A stretch of DNA of 64,000 bases from Ziziphus jujuba (taxonomy: Eukaryota > Streptophyta > Magnoliopsida > Rosales > Rhamnaceae): assembly GCF_031755915.1 (NCBI RefSeq), contig NC_083385.1, positions 2,215,001-2,279,000 on the forward strand, written 5' to 3'. The notes below the pieces were generated by a model that was not told where the DNA came from, searched no databases, and worked only from the letters and a program-made list of their open reading frames with translations. Each line of letters starts with the position of its first letter. Position 1 is the first letter of the stretch. This document shows, piece after piece, positions 10,495-21,848 of this stretch. Position numbers and translations under genes: made by a program.

Positions 10495-13400
10495 TGTCAG
10501 GTCCCGTCCAGAATTCCTCCCCGGAACCCTAGACAAGCCCTGATCCCAGGGAAATACCACCGAACCTTCCAACGGAAAATCCGGCAGCACCTCCCCTAAG
10601 GGATTTACTTACCATAAATTTACCTGCACTGAAAACACACTTCAAAAATATCCCCTTATTCCTCCCACAATACTACAAATTGGTTCCACAAATTTCAGCA
10701 CTTCAAAATAAATACAGTAATCCAGTGCATACAAATACATAAGTGTCCCATACAGTATACAGAGCTTTATGAAGTACTACAAAATACAGAATACAGCAAA
10801 AGTGAAAGAAATATTACAACTGCAGTAAAAGAAGAACAAGGTACTGCACGAACAAATACAGCGAGGAAGATCAAGTCCGCTCCGAGTGAACACCGACAAC
10901 CTGGTACCTAGAGGAACGGAATTTAAGAGTGTGAGATGCTAATCATCTCAGTGAGCGACCCTACTACTCTACACTATAATACCACGGTAATAGGTATATA
11001 AATAATAATTATTTGGAAATAATATTTTCTCTCAAAACCCTTACAATTCTCTCAGTTGGAAAGGTTCCCCTTTTTAAAACATTTTCACAAAACCCTTATT
11101 CATATTCCCCAAAAACCAAGACATCAAATGAGTATCCGAACAGTAATAAATAAATTTTAATTCCAATACAGCTTTAAAACATTTTATTTTTTTAAAACAC
11201 AGTTCCAAAAATCAGTTGATGCACCCACTATATACCAGTGGCGCCAACAGTACCCAGCGTCCCAAGGTACCGCCAGACAGGAGGTTATAGAAAGAAACCG
11301 GCATACGGTCGCGTGGCGTCCCACTGCGCCGCTGCTAACCTGGTGTCCCGGCCAAAGGGGGGTGGCCGCCCTCTCCGATGGCATCCACAGGACACCCTCA
11401 TAATATCAACCGCGCGCTACTCACACCCACCTGCGCGCTAATCACATCACCTGCGCGCTAATCACACCCACCTGCGCGCTAATCACAACCGTGTGCACAC
11501 TAACCATATCACATATACCATATCACATAATCAGAACACCAGTACGTGCACGGTACATCTAAAAATTATAAAATCCGCAAATTTAAATTATAAAACAAAT
11601 TTCACATTTTTCATAAGCATAGCGGGCATAATCCATCCGCTTGAACCGGGAAATTCTCCACAATTTCCTTATAATCAATGCCATAAATTCCATGATTTTC
11701 AAATCCACCAACTCCCAAATCCATCAATTCAAATATCCACATTTTTCCAAGTATAAATAATTTCTCGAAATATCATAATCAAATCTCATAATATTCCATA
11801 GGCATATTTTATAAAAATTGAAATCACCAACATAACCAAATATTTTCTTCGAAATATTTGAAAATCAAATCATGCCCAATTTACCATTAAAACCACACCA
11901 ATTTCAAAATCCTCAAAACCATAAAATAATTTCACATGGCATAAATTGGTGAAATACACATTTTCTTAAATCCGATAAATTCACAAATAATTCCACAATA
12001 ATTCAAATAAATATTTGGCACATAGAAATTAAATTCCAAATATTTAAATCACACATTATATATTCACCAATTAAATTCCCAAAATTAATTTGAAGGTGGG
12101 TCACTCACCTTGTGCACGTATCTCAATCAAGATCCTCCACAGGATCGACTCCGCTACTCGCACGTGCACCTAAAACATCCACAGTACCAAAACCACAAAT
12201 ATTAATATTTTATTCGGGTAATCCCCAAATGGGTACCCGAGGAGCGAACACCAAACGATAACTAAAATTTACGAATTATATACCGAATCGAAGCTCGAGT
12301 GATGCTAATCACAGATCCGGTCTTAATTTCCGATGATCGTACCCGACGGGGTCGAAATTTATCGGGAAGCTTTTCGGGTTTCGGCTTCGCAATTCTCCCA
12401 AACCGTCGCGAATTGGCAGAAAAGGATGCCGGATTCAGGTTCAGGAGGTCGAACACAGCGGACTGGAGCTGGCCGAAAGTTCGGGTACTCGCCGGAACAG
12501 TAATTTCCGGCGGGCCACCACGGTCATCGGCAACCGTCGCCGGCGGCACGCGCGTGCGTGCGGTGGCCGTTGGCTGTGAAATTTTGTAGACTTGTAGATC
12601 GTGAGGAGAGCAATCCAACGGGACCGACGGTGAGCAAAACGGAGGTCGGACGGCGGAGAAATCACCGTTTGAAGATTTCCGACCCCTCGCCGGAAAACGC
12701 TCCGATCCCGGCGCGTCGGTGGTCCGATGGCCGTGATTTTTGGTGGGTAGGCCGGACTTGAGGAGAGGATGATGGGTGTACAGCACGTGTACTGTATATC
12801 AGCCGGAATAGTGCCGATTCGCGGTGGCCAGCGGTGGAGGGGGAAAAATCGCCGCCAAACTTCGGACGTCCGATCCGGGCGCGTCCGGCGGCCGTTCGCC
12901 GTGAAATTTGGAGGTTTTGCCGGAAATGAGGTGGGCAATCTGGCTGGCCGGCGCGTGTACAGTAACTAGGCCGGAAAACGTGAAAATGACCGGCGGCCGG
13001 TGACTCTCTCTCTCTCTCTTTCTCTCTCCTCTCTCTCTTTCTCTCTCTTCCCCGAGTGTTTTAACAAATAGAAACCCTGCATGATACTGTTCATGCCAGT
13101 GGACCAATCAGAAGCTGACACGTGGCATTTCACTGTTCACCGACCCAAAAACATTAAAATAATACGGTATCCGGTAAACTTCAAACGTCCATAACTTTTT
13201 AACCGGATGTCCGTTTTGAGCGTGCCGCTAGTCTGTTAACTCGTATCGACGAGCACTTCACAACCATGCATGAGTCAAAGCTCAATTCCCCATAAACAAA
13301 AAGTCAACTCCGGCACCCCTTGGACAGTTTGGACCGCAACTTGTTTCGTCCATAACTTTCAAACCGTAGCTCCGTTTTTGACGTGCTACTAGTCTACGAA

Positions 13401-13546
13401 CTCAGGGCGTCATGCACTTCACCACGGTACCCTGGTCAACTCGAAATTCCCACCGAGTCAAAAAGTCAACTTTTGACCCCTTCGGTCAACGGTCAACCTC
13501 GGTCAACGTGCACGGATTCCGGTGCGATTCGGGACGGGGTGTTACA
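10495..13546 (-). repeat. Gypsy 5' LTR (3052 bp) of the nested element
   Basis: Bounded by TGTCAGG and TGTTACA (element sense TGTAACA to CCTGACA). It shares almost all blocks with the 2899-bp LTRs of the array. Notable parts are a GC-rich conserved block at about 11215-11400 with a 66-codon sense frame, a mini-satellite of CTGCGCGCTAATCAC-type units at 11430-11490, a pyrimidine-rich CT tract near 13004-13050, and a cluster of TTGAC W-box cores at about 13455-13510. Confidence 0.9.
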
Positions 13547-13551
13547 ATATC

Positions 13552-14166
13552 CATAAGCAACAACCATAGCACCTTTTGTCATTTTCCATGTGCCATTGTA
13601 AAAGTGGTTACCGAAACCTTCCTTGTTTAAGGCTATTCCTGAAAGCAGATTGAGCCGAAGGTCTGAAACATGTCGGACATCTTTTAAAGTAATTATATGT
13701 CCGACGTTGGTCTTTATCTAAATATCACCAGTTCCAGCGATCTTAGCGAAGCTGTTATTTCCCATATTAACTATGTCAAAGTCTCCTGCTTTATATGTTT
13801 TGAAAAACTCTATATAACATGACAGGATGCTACAATATCTACTATGCAATCAACTTCTTGACTTGAAGTATGAAAGCATGATTCTTCATGTGTGGAACAA
13901 TATGCCACTTCTCCTCTGACAGTGACTAAAGTTTCACCATCCTTCTTTAGTTGATTGCTTTTCTATCCCTGCTCTCGCAACATCTTCCTATAGTACTTCT
14001 TCAAGTGTCTTTCTCGACCATAATAATGACACTTGTATGTTGGACTCCTTCCATCTGTGGATCTGCCTCTGCTTTGGCTCCTGCCTTTCCCCCTATTATG
14101 AGTACCTTCTTGTTGTCTCCCTCGTTTCTTTGTGACAGGGGCATGTGTTTGATCATTGCCAATGTC
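13552..14166 (-). pseudogene. Copia protease and zinc-knuckle region (broken)
   Basis: The copia reading resumes at the edge of the gypsy insertion. On the minus strand 13800-13552 gives FDIVNMGNNSFAKIAGTGDI, KDVRHVSDLRLNLLS and NGTWKMTKGAMVVAYG, typical of the protease to pre-integrase stretch. Near 13850 the protease active-site region reads IVASCHVI where IVDSGASCH is usual. Near 14010 a degenerate CxxC-type knuckle is seen. Stops interrupt all of it. Confidence 0.82.
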
Positions 14167-14732
14167 CTACCTCCTAGCCTCCTCATTAAATAGGGCATCG
14201 GTCACCATAGTCATGGTAAATTTGCCGTTAGGGGCCGAATTACTGAGAGAGACTACTAGTGTCTCCCAGCTATTTGGAAGAGAGCTAAGAAGTAAAAGTG
14301 CCTGTTCTTCATCATCTAGTTGTAACTCCATCACAAACAATTGGTTTACTAAGTTTTGAAATATACTGGTGTCCTTGGCTACAGAAGTTCCATTCTTTAA
14401 CTTCAAATTCACTAAAGGCCTCATCAACAAGGCTTTATTTCGAGCAGTCTTAGTTTGGTACATGTCCTTCAGCTTCTTCCAGAGGGTGTGTGCGTCTGTT
14501 TCTTGTCCAACATGATGGAAGACACTGTGGTCGATCCATTGGCGGATTTGACCGATCGTTTTCCTGTTCATCTTCTTCCATTCTGCTTCTTTGGGATCAG
14601 AATTCTTTCCTTTGGCATCTAAGAGGTCAAACAAGTCCTTTCAATTTAGAAGATCTTCCATCCAAGGTCTCCAAAGTGCGTAGTTGGTGGTAGTAAGCTT
14701 GATCATCGCTTCCAAATATAAGTCATCCATTG
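14167..14732 (-). pseudogene. Copia gag (UBN2 family), broken
   Basis: The minus strand from about 14732 reads MDDLYLEAMIKLTTTNYALW, then a stop near 14640, then a 155-codon frame to 14167. That frame has HVGQETDAHTLWKKLKDMY, NQLFVMELQLDDEEQALLLL and SSLPNSWETLVVSLSNS, the UBN2 gag signature. It gave rise to the capsid of the element. The in-frame stop and loss of the C-terminal part make it non-functional. It is clearly different in sequence from the gag at 1-574. Confidence 0.9.
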
Positions 14733-15287
14733 ATATTTTATCTTGAAAAAAAAAATTGAAGCTGAATTAGAAAAAATAGAGTCCACCAATGAGTCCGGAA
14801 CGGTCAAAAACATTGGGTTTGACTCTTTTTGGGTCAAAATCTGAATCTTCAAAATTTGAGACCAAAGTGTAATTTCCAAAAATTTCGGGTCAAATGCAAA
14901 TACCAAAACTTCTGGGAAAACTTGCAAATACAAAAAATACAGGGGTATTTCTGTAATTTTAGAAAAGTCTTGGACCGGTGCTGACGTGGCACGGCTTGGC
15001 TCCGAACTCGGCTCAGCGGCTCAGCTCGGCTTGGCTCTTGGCTCAGCTTACTGCTCTTGGCTTGGGGCGTCTCGCAGCTCGGCTCGGCTAGGGCACGTGG
15101 ATGGGGCGTGTTGGTTGATCGGTGTGTGAAAACCTGCACAGAAAATTTGACCAGTGCATGGAGGTGCGTGCGTTGGTGGATGGAGGTACGGTTGGGCTCG
15201 TTCTCTTCGTCTCGACAAGATCTACCTTCTTGTATGCTCAAATATTTTGTTTGATGATTTTGACGACAAACCCTATACCTGGATCTT
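14733..15287 (-). other. Copia 5' leader
   Basis: Non-coding stretch between primer-binding site and gag. At about 14980-15090 it is rich in repeats of a GGCTCGGCTC / GGCTCAGC theme, a strong local shift in base composition within this AT-rich window. Confidence 0.7.
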
Positions 15288-15307
15288 GGCTCTGATACCA
15301 CTTATTA

Positions 15308-15585
15308 TGATCCTTTGATCACCAAAAAACACACAAAATTAATACAAAAAAATAAAAAGAGACAAAAGCATGAAAATTGAGAAGAAAAAGATGTATTATA
15401 ACTATAAAATTTATACAACAAAAAAACTTCTCTCAACCTCTCTCAAAAGCCTGTATTTTCTATATTGTGTGCTATGTAATACAAGACTGAAAATGAGCAT
15501 CTATTTATAATGCTTCCTTTAGGGTTTCTAGAGTTGAAACCCTAATGAGCTTGGGCTTTAGGAGATAAAAAGCTGGACCCCCACA
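15308..15585 (-). repeat. Copia 5' LTR with adjacent primer-binding site
   Basis: Right-hand copy of the copia LTR. A primer-binding site (minus strand TGGTATCAGAGCC, 15288-15300) lies 7 bases inside its inner end, and the AATAC target duplication follows its outer end. Confidence 0.87.
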
Positions 15586-15837
15586 AATACCACCTTCAAT
15601 TAAACGTAAAATTATATCATTTTGCTGTCGATTCTTCATAATTAATTAGAGTGATAAGAAATGAAGCAATTTTTCAATATCTTCTGAATAGACATTATAA
15701 AAAGCTTTTAATCTTGTAAAGCAATTTGAATTAATCACCACAGTACTGGCAGTGCAATGGAAATACTAAACTACAAAATTCCTCGTCATTTTATTGCTAA
15801 ATATGTTTATCAAAATTTATAAGCACGCGTCCTATAT

Positions 15838-16737
15838 CTACTTAATGGACTCCATAACCCAAAAAGTACATAAACAAAATGCAAATCTGAGGCCCTTAAA
15901 TCCAGCACAAGTTGCCAATGTAATGAATTCTTTTTTGCATTTATCTTTCCCTCGAGGGCTTCAGGTCATGGTAGCTACATCAACTTGAGAAATGGTTTGG
16001 ATCACGGCGGTGTTAGTCCCCTGCGTAATTGGAACAAGTGCATCCACAACAATCACCTTTCCCCTGTTTAGAAGAGCCTTGTAGCAAACTTTTCAACAGT
16101 TCTACGCATTTCTCGTCGCTCCAATCACGAAGACTCGCCTATGCAAACTAAAATTATACACTAATTTTAATGAAAAAAACTGATCGGTCAAAATCAAAAT
16201 CAATATCCTAACTTTTGAAAATTCAATCACGTTCATAAAAATCGCACCCCACTTAGGATACTCACAAACATATTTCCTCCAACATGTTCCACACCAGCAA
16301 AATATATATATATATATATATATTTATCATGGTCCAGAAGTTCTATTATTTCATATGAAAATAAGAAATTCTAGCAGCTAGATTTTAGGCAATTAATTCA
16401 AAAGAAAAAATAATTAGGCAGAGATTCATATACCTGAATAAGAAGGGGGCATGCTTTAATACATGAGGCAAGTCGAAATTAATACCCCTAGTACGTGGGT
16501 ATGTGGAAATGATAGTTTTATTGGTGACACCTCGTCCACCTCCAACATCAACCAGTTGCTTAATGGACTGAAAACCCTTATTGTAAACCTCAACTATCTT
16601 CTTGGTAACAATTGAAGAGTGATTGACATTGCATTTTCGAAAACCTGATTAAACCTCTGGTCCACTCCAAGGCGTGCATTCCATGGATCCTGTTGAAGGG
16701 AATTCCTCCTTCAAGAATTCCATCTTTCAGTTGGGAC
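15838..16737 (-). pseudogene. OMT-D: caffeate-type O-methyltransferase pseudogene, exons 2-4, inverted relative to the cluster
   Basis: Reading the minus strand, exon 2 (from 16737) starts [16 protein letters not shown] and later shows [14 protein letters not shown], the SAM-binding motif I. Exon 3 (near 16297-16250) shows VEHVGGNMFVS. Exon 4 (16138-15838) shows [18 protein letters not shown] and ends FWVMESIK plus stop. Exon 1 is missing. Frameshifts occur in exon 2 around the GMHALEW...RFNQVF part and early in exon 4, and a TGA interrupts exon 4 after the TISQVDVATM stretch. The catalytic histidine of the family (LHDW) is Arg here (LRDW). It is the most diverged OMT copy in the window and the only multi-exon one on the minus strand. 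It cannot encode an active enzyme. Confidence 0.88.
16302..16323. repeat. (AT)n microsatellite in intron 3 of OMT-D
   Basis: Uninterrupted AT dinucleotides directly beside exon 3. The intact OMT genes have similar AT runs in introns 2 and 3. Confidence 0.9.
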
Positions 16738-17030
16738 CTATAATAATAAAATAGTCTATTTCATTTAGTTAAAATATTTAAAGACGCGTAATAAAGGAAA
16801 CAAAACTTGTAGATACCAACAACTAGCAAACAAGAGGTGCCATGTAGCAGAGCTAGCTAGGTTCTAACCTCATCAAATCTTAATTACCAGTCCCTTTTTG
16901 ATCTCTGAATCTTATCTTATCGCTTTCTTTTTTGAGTGGATAGTTTACAATTACCCGTACTAATTGTTGGCAGGGTCCTATTTAATTGGAACAGGGCTAC
17001 TTAATTATTAGTAGGGTCCTATATATCTAT

Positions 17031-17197
17031 GCCGGAGACACCTTCCATGCCAATATATGATTATGATGACTCAGAGCCTTGTGGGGAGGGAGAGGAGCAA
17101 ACAAGAATTCCTGGCTCTGGCAAATGCCGCTGGATTTAGTGTCATCAAATTTAAATGTTTTGTGTTCACTTATTGTGTTATGGAGTTTTTTTAAGTA
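17031..17197 (+). pseudogene. Loose OMT exon-4 3' fragment
   Basis: The plus strand matches the end of OMT exon 4: a CCGGAGACA stretch, [23 protein letters not shown], then KFKCFVFTYCVMEFF and stop. It overlaps in content with the exon 4 of OMT-D on the other strand, so it is a separate copy and not the missing half of OMT-D. About 100 bp of 3' flank (GCTGGTGCTAGTAGAATTAA...) is shared with the tail of OMT-B at about 30910-30960. Confidence 0.85.
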
Positions 17198-19291
17198 GAT
17201 GGGATTGCTGGTGCTAGTAGAATTAAGGAAACATATTCAATATTCATATGCTTTGTAATATTAAAGAAAATATTAATGACTTAACATTGTGACTATTGCC
17301 ACTGTTTTTTCAGACAATAGTTTGAATTTCATTCTTCATAACTCCAATGATTTTTCTCAGCTCCAAAATGTCTAACAAAAAAAAAAAAAAAAAAAAAAGA
17401 AAAAAAAAAGAAAGAAAGAAAAACAATCAATGGACACATATTCTGTAGACGAAGCAGAAGGCAGGATTAATATTGTTCCAATAAGGAACAACCAACAAGT
17501 ACAACACAATAATTATCAAAAAGTACAACATAACTATACATGGATCGCCAATTACCGTTTGGTTTAGCCAAACAAATATGGTTTGGTCATCATACGAAGG
17601 AAGCAGCATCGACATATTAAACATCTTCCACCCGATTATGCTCTACAGTCTTTGTACTAGGAACACAATACAAAAATCTCCTTACATATTAACTTCATAA
17701 TTTTAGTCTTCTACTTTTTTCAATTCCATCCCCATAAGAACAAGGAGATCAGTTAATATATATATATATATTTTTTTTGGGTAGAGAACAACAAGTTTGT
17801 GAACTATTATTATTATTTAAGCAAATTACCATCAACTGCTGATATTAGTTCTCTAAAGCGGGATTTGGAATTACATGCACAAATGAGGATGATTCTAGCT
17901 AATTGATGAAATCCGATGAGCTTATAGACTAATTAATTAAAAAAATTATATATTTTTGCATTACTTACAATATGTTAATTTTAAAATATATGTTTTTTTT
18001 AAAAAAAAATTTCTACAATGAATGTCAAAAGAATCTTGGCCCAATGGCCCCCCAAAATGAAGATTCCGCCCTTGGACTTTATGTTCTATAAAATAGTAAA
18101 TTATATATATGTATATGTCACTGTATGAACAAAAAGAGAATCATTCACAATACTGGGATTAGGTTTAGCGTGAAGAAAGCACTTGTAATATATTCTCTCA
18201 TAAATAATTATAATAATGATAGTAATAATAATAACATTGCATATACGATCAACCTCTAATTAGTACTTTGTTTATTTTCACCCAAAAAAATATTTTTTTA
18301 TTTAATATTTTCTATGAATTAATTCCTTTCTTAATTAAATTTTTGTACATAGTCAATTAAACTCTTGGCTACTTTGTCTTTTTTTTTTTCTTAGGACATT
18401 GATACGAATATGTTTTAAATTATACATTGTTTGAGACCTTACATCTTGTTATAAATTCTGTTTAAAAGTAAACCAAAAAAAAAAAAAAAAAAAAGAGGGT
18501 GCAAAGTACAAAGAAAATGAAGTTCAAGTGTATAATACTAAAAAATATAATTACGATGCAAAATTCCAAACCATGCATAGTTGATGATGTATTGGTGTCA
18601 ATATCTTTTATTTTTTATTTTTTATTTTTTATTTTTTATCTGCTCAAAATCGTACATTTCCAAAATCAATCAAGGGAATTAAAATAACCAATAACAGTGG
18701 TCACCATGATATATGAAAAGACTTATATTTTAATTTATGACATGGAAAGATATAGAGATATTTAAAAAAAAAGACTTTGCTTTGCTGTAATACAACTAAT
18801 TATATTATATACTAACTGTTATTTTTAATTTTTTTTTCTAAATTTCTTGTAGAGAAATTGATTCTCAATGCTTTCTTTGACAATACACATTAAATTGATC
18901 GAAAATTTATAAAAATACAATAAGCATATTTCTTAAGGCAAAATAAAAATAAAATTTTGATTTTCTTATGTTTAAACAACTAAAGTAATTGAAAGCCAGG
19001 AAAAAAAAAAGTTAACAACAAAAATATTGTGTAATAAAGCAAAAAAATATCTTTGTGTTATTAACTAAACTAATTGTGTTAAATTATTATTTTGGTATAT
19101 CAAATATTGTATTAAATATATTAATTAAGTATGTTGTTAAAATTTTGATTAAATAAATATTTATGTTATTAAAATTTTGATTAAATAAATATGTTGTTAA
19201 AAATCATAGATAAATCATAAATATTATACTTATTTTAAATAGCTATTAGATATAAGAGAAATTATTCAAAAACAAATATAAGAGAAATAGG

Positions 19292-19355
<64 letters not shown>

Positions 19356-19680
19356 TGTAAGAAAAACTCATTTAAACAAAAAGAAGGGGAAAAATCAAAA
19401 GTGAACCTTACGTGGGTGGGAGTGGTTGGGATTGATAGAGGGTCAGGACCGCAGGTGGGACACAATACCAATACAGCAAATGGCAAAAAAGATATAAAAA
19501 AGAATAAAGACAGAAAAATCTGATCCGTGATCAGTAAATGTCACTTAATCATTTAAGCGTATCAACTAATAGTTTGAATGTAATCGTTTTTCAAATATAC
19601 GGTCTCAATTATTAGTTATTTTAATGTCTTTTCCAATAATTATATGTTTAAGTTAATTTAAAGAATTATAAGATTTTCAA
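17198..19680. other. AT-rich intergenic region, no gene supported
   Basis: Contains poly-A and poly-T tracts (17375-17410, 18475-18495), a TTTTTTA-type repeat at about 18605-18640 and a compound (TA)n(GA)n microsatellite at 19299-19355. Small open frames here are repeat artefacts. Nothing coding, structural or transposon-like was recognised. Confidence 0.6.
19299..19355. repeat. Compound (TA)n(GA)n microsatellite upstream of OMT-A
   Basis: About 15 TA units pass directly into about 13 GA units, roughly 480 bp upstream of the OMT-A start. Open frames over it on both strands (poly-YI and poly-RE) are artefacts. Confidence 0.95.
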
Positions 19681-19685
19681 AAGTC

Positions 19686-19836
19686 GTTGAAACGTCTCAT
19701 TCCAATATGGAAAGGCCACCCCAGCAGCAGATGCTTATTATATCGCCCCCAGTAATGTTGAAAGGTCTCTTACAAGTATTGGCAATAATTCCTCTTCTTC
19801 CAAGCATATGTGAGTGACTCTCAGTTCTAAGTTTTA
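19686..19836 (+). promoter_or_regulatory. Upstream and leader block of OMT-A conserved among OMT copies
   Basis: The sequence from GTTGAAACGTCTCATTCC to the ATG is closely matched at 32098-32252 before OMT-C. It matches in part before OMT-B, where the CACTA element splits it (22268-22289 and 28540 onward). It includes a CCCAGCAGCA stretch and, nearer the ATG, CTTCTTCCAAGCATAT. Shared DNA from recent duplication explains the match without invoking a specific regulatory site. Confidence 0.6.
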
Positions 19837-21147
19837 ATGGCATCCTCATTGGAAATAGAAAACAACCAAACAGTCCATGACCATGAAACCAGGGAAGAAG
19901 AAGAAGAAGAAGAAGAAGAAGAAAGCTTCTCCTATGCTTTGCAGCTGGTGAGTTCCTCTGCTCTGTCCATGTCATTGAAATGCGCTGTGGAGCTGGGCAT
20001 ATTCGATATCATAAGCAAAGAAGGTGAAGGGGCAAAGCTCTCCCCAACAGAGATTGCAGCCCACTTGGGCACCAACAACCCTGACGCACCCACCATGCTG
20101 GATTCCATCCTTAGGCTCTTGGCCTGCCACTCTGTCCTCAACTGCTCTGTGGTTGCTGATGATAACAATAATAATATTAATGGCTCTTTGCAGTTGCAGA
20201 GGCTATACAGTCTTGGTCCCGTCTCCAAGTTCTTTGTCACCAACAAAGATGGTGTTTCATTGGGCCCCTTGGTGTCGCTCATGCAAGATAAAGTCTTCTT
20301 AGCTAGCTGGTCTGCTTTTTATATTCAATAATTATTTTTTTTGTTCTTTGTTCTTTTCAGAATTGATCATTCCATTGATTTGAAACTTAACAATCACTTA
20401 ATGGTTCGTGTTCCAAACACATCCCCTAGTTTAACAATTACGTAATTTACTAGCTTGATCGATCGAAGCTCTAAACGCTTTCTAGATCATGTTTCCCAGT
20501 TAGTTAGTTGGTCTTGACTAGGATTAATAGAAGTCATCAACTTAACACTTTTCGGATTATTTGAATCACTAAGTTGAAGTTAATTTATGACAAGCGTTGG
20601 TGGTGTAATTGTTGTTAACAGAAATCTTGGTTCTCAACTCAACTCTTTGTCCTGTGCCTGATTAGTTTTTTTCACCATATCCGATTAGCCTCCGAAAAAT
20701 AAATTTATGGTTTTGATAAATAAATAAAAAAGAGAAATAAGATAAAAATTCCACCATGCATCTACTTTAATAATAGAAGAGTTTGCCTAATTCTGATGAA
20801 ATTAATGTTACACAAAACACAGGTCCCAATTGAAAGATGCAATTCTTGAAGGTGGAATACCATTCAACAGGGTATATGGAATGCACGCCTTTGAGTATCC
20901 TGGAGTAGACCCCAGATTCAATCAGGTTTTTAACACTGCAATGCACAATTTCACTGCTATTATTACAAAGAAGATGCTCGAGGTTTACAAGGGTTTTGAG
21001 CACATCAAACAATTGGTTGACGTTGGTGGTGGTCTTGGGGTGACCCTTAAGAATATCACTTCTACATACCCACATATCAAGGGCATTAATTTCGACTTGC
21101 CTCATGTTATTAAACATGCCCCTTCTTATCCAGGTATACATATATGT

Positions 21148-21179
<32 letters not shown>

Positions 21180-21848
21180 GTATGTATGACAATTTTGGTT
21201 TACAAAGTCTATCATTGATCTTGTATTGATTCTTCTGAATTTGCTACATATTATAAACCTTTTCCTTTTTTTTTTTCTTTTTTTTTCTTTTTTTGTAAAT
21301 CTCATATAGAAATTATAGTAGGCAATTTTATTTTATTATTTTTTTACTTTTTTGATGTATTTGTTGTAGGCGTGGAACATGTAGGAGGAGATATGTTTGT
21401 GAATGTACCAAGCGGGGATGCCATTTTCATGAAGGTAATAATGATTAATTTTGCAAATTTCCAACAAATTAAGCATTATCTGTATATATATGTATATATT
21501 TGGTTGGTATGAGTTGCTTACAATTAATGAAATATTGTTAATTCTGTATAGGGGATTATGCACGATTGGAACGATGAGAAATGCATAAAGCTGTTGAAAA
21601 ACTGCTACAATGCGATTCCAGAAAATGGAAAAGTGATTGTTGTGGATGCAGTTCTTCCGGTTAAGCCGGAGACAAGTGCTAGAGTGAAACGCGTCTCCCA
21701 AGTGAATGTGTTTATGAAGACTCAACACCCAGGTGGCAAGGAGAGGAGCAAACAAGAATTTCTTGCTCTGGCAACTGCTTCTGGATTTGGGGGCGTCAAA
21801 TTTGTATGCTGTGTCTCTGCCTTCTGGGTTATGGAGTTCTTCAAATAG
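19837..21848 (+). CDS. OMT-A: caffeate-type (COMT-like) S-adenosylmethionine-dependent O-methyltransferase, 4 exons
   Basis: Exons 19837-20309, 20823-21133, 21370-21434 and 21552-21848 join in phase with GT/AG borders to give 381 residues. Residues 30-150 form the plant methyltransferase dimerisation domain ([17 protein letters not shown]). The Methyltransf_2 domain follows, with SAM motif [10 protein letters not shown] at 222-230, FDLPHVI near 248 and EHVGGDMF at 264-271. The catalytic-base region is MHDWNDE with His287. [10 protein letters not shown] carries the Glu equivalent to E329 of alfalfa COMT. Where COMT has the second catalytic-site Glu (E297, in the GKVIV.E segment), this protein has Asp (VVDAVLP). 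The usual Trp before ILHDW is Gly. The N-terminus has an 11-residue Glu run from GAA repeats. It should methylate a phenolic hydroxyl in the cytosol; the substrate is unknown and N- or S-methylation is possible. Confidence 0.9.

Larger units (their letters stand above)
9532..13546 (-). mobile_element. Ty3-gypsy element with a large internal deletion, nested in the copia element
   Basis: The insertion starts TGTCAGG and ends GTGTTACA, and is flanked by identical ATATC at 9527-9531 and 13547-13551. The left (3') LTR keeps only its terminal 141 bp (9532-9672) and joins directly to internal sequence (9673-10494) that matches 44481-45449 of the gypsy array. A 3052-bp 5' LTR follows (10495-13546). 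The two 141-bp copies look identical. The deletion has removed most of one LTR plus the polypurine tract and all gag and pol apart from a decayed integrase piece. It belongs to the same family as the 38933-54865 array but to another subfamily, with LTR indels. Confidence 0.9.
6449..15585 (-). mobile_element. Ty1-copia LTR retrotransposon, degenerate, with nested gypsy insertion
   Basis: Two related repeats of about 260-280 bp (6449-6708 and 15308-15585) bound the element. A purine-rich tract (complement of 6709-6722) lies inside the left one. A primer-binding site matching initiator tRNA-Met (complement of GCTCTGATACCA, about 15289-15300) lies inside the right one. The element therefore reads right to left. 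AATAC occurs at 6444-6448 and again at 15586-15590 as a candidate target duplication. Minus-strand order is gag, nucleic-acid-binding knuckle, protease, integrase, reverse transcriptase, RNase H, the copia order. Without the nested element it is about 5.1 kb. The LTRs differ at roughly 8-9 percent of positions by eye, and all coding parts carry stops or frameshifts, so it is old and inactive. Confidence 0.92.

Noticed and set aside
12262..12938. Overlapping frames of 165-174 codons in the nested gypsy LTR
   Set aside because: Same GC-rich LTR section as in the array; overlapping frames on both strands indicate composition, not a gene.
19262..19523. Frames over the (TA)n(GA)n repeat on both strands
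   Set aside because: Products are YIYIYI/RERERE or LSLSLS runs created by the microsatellite.
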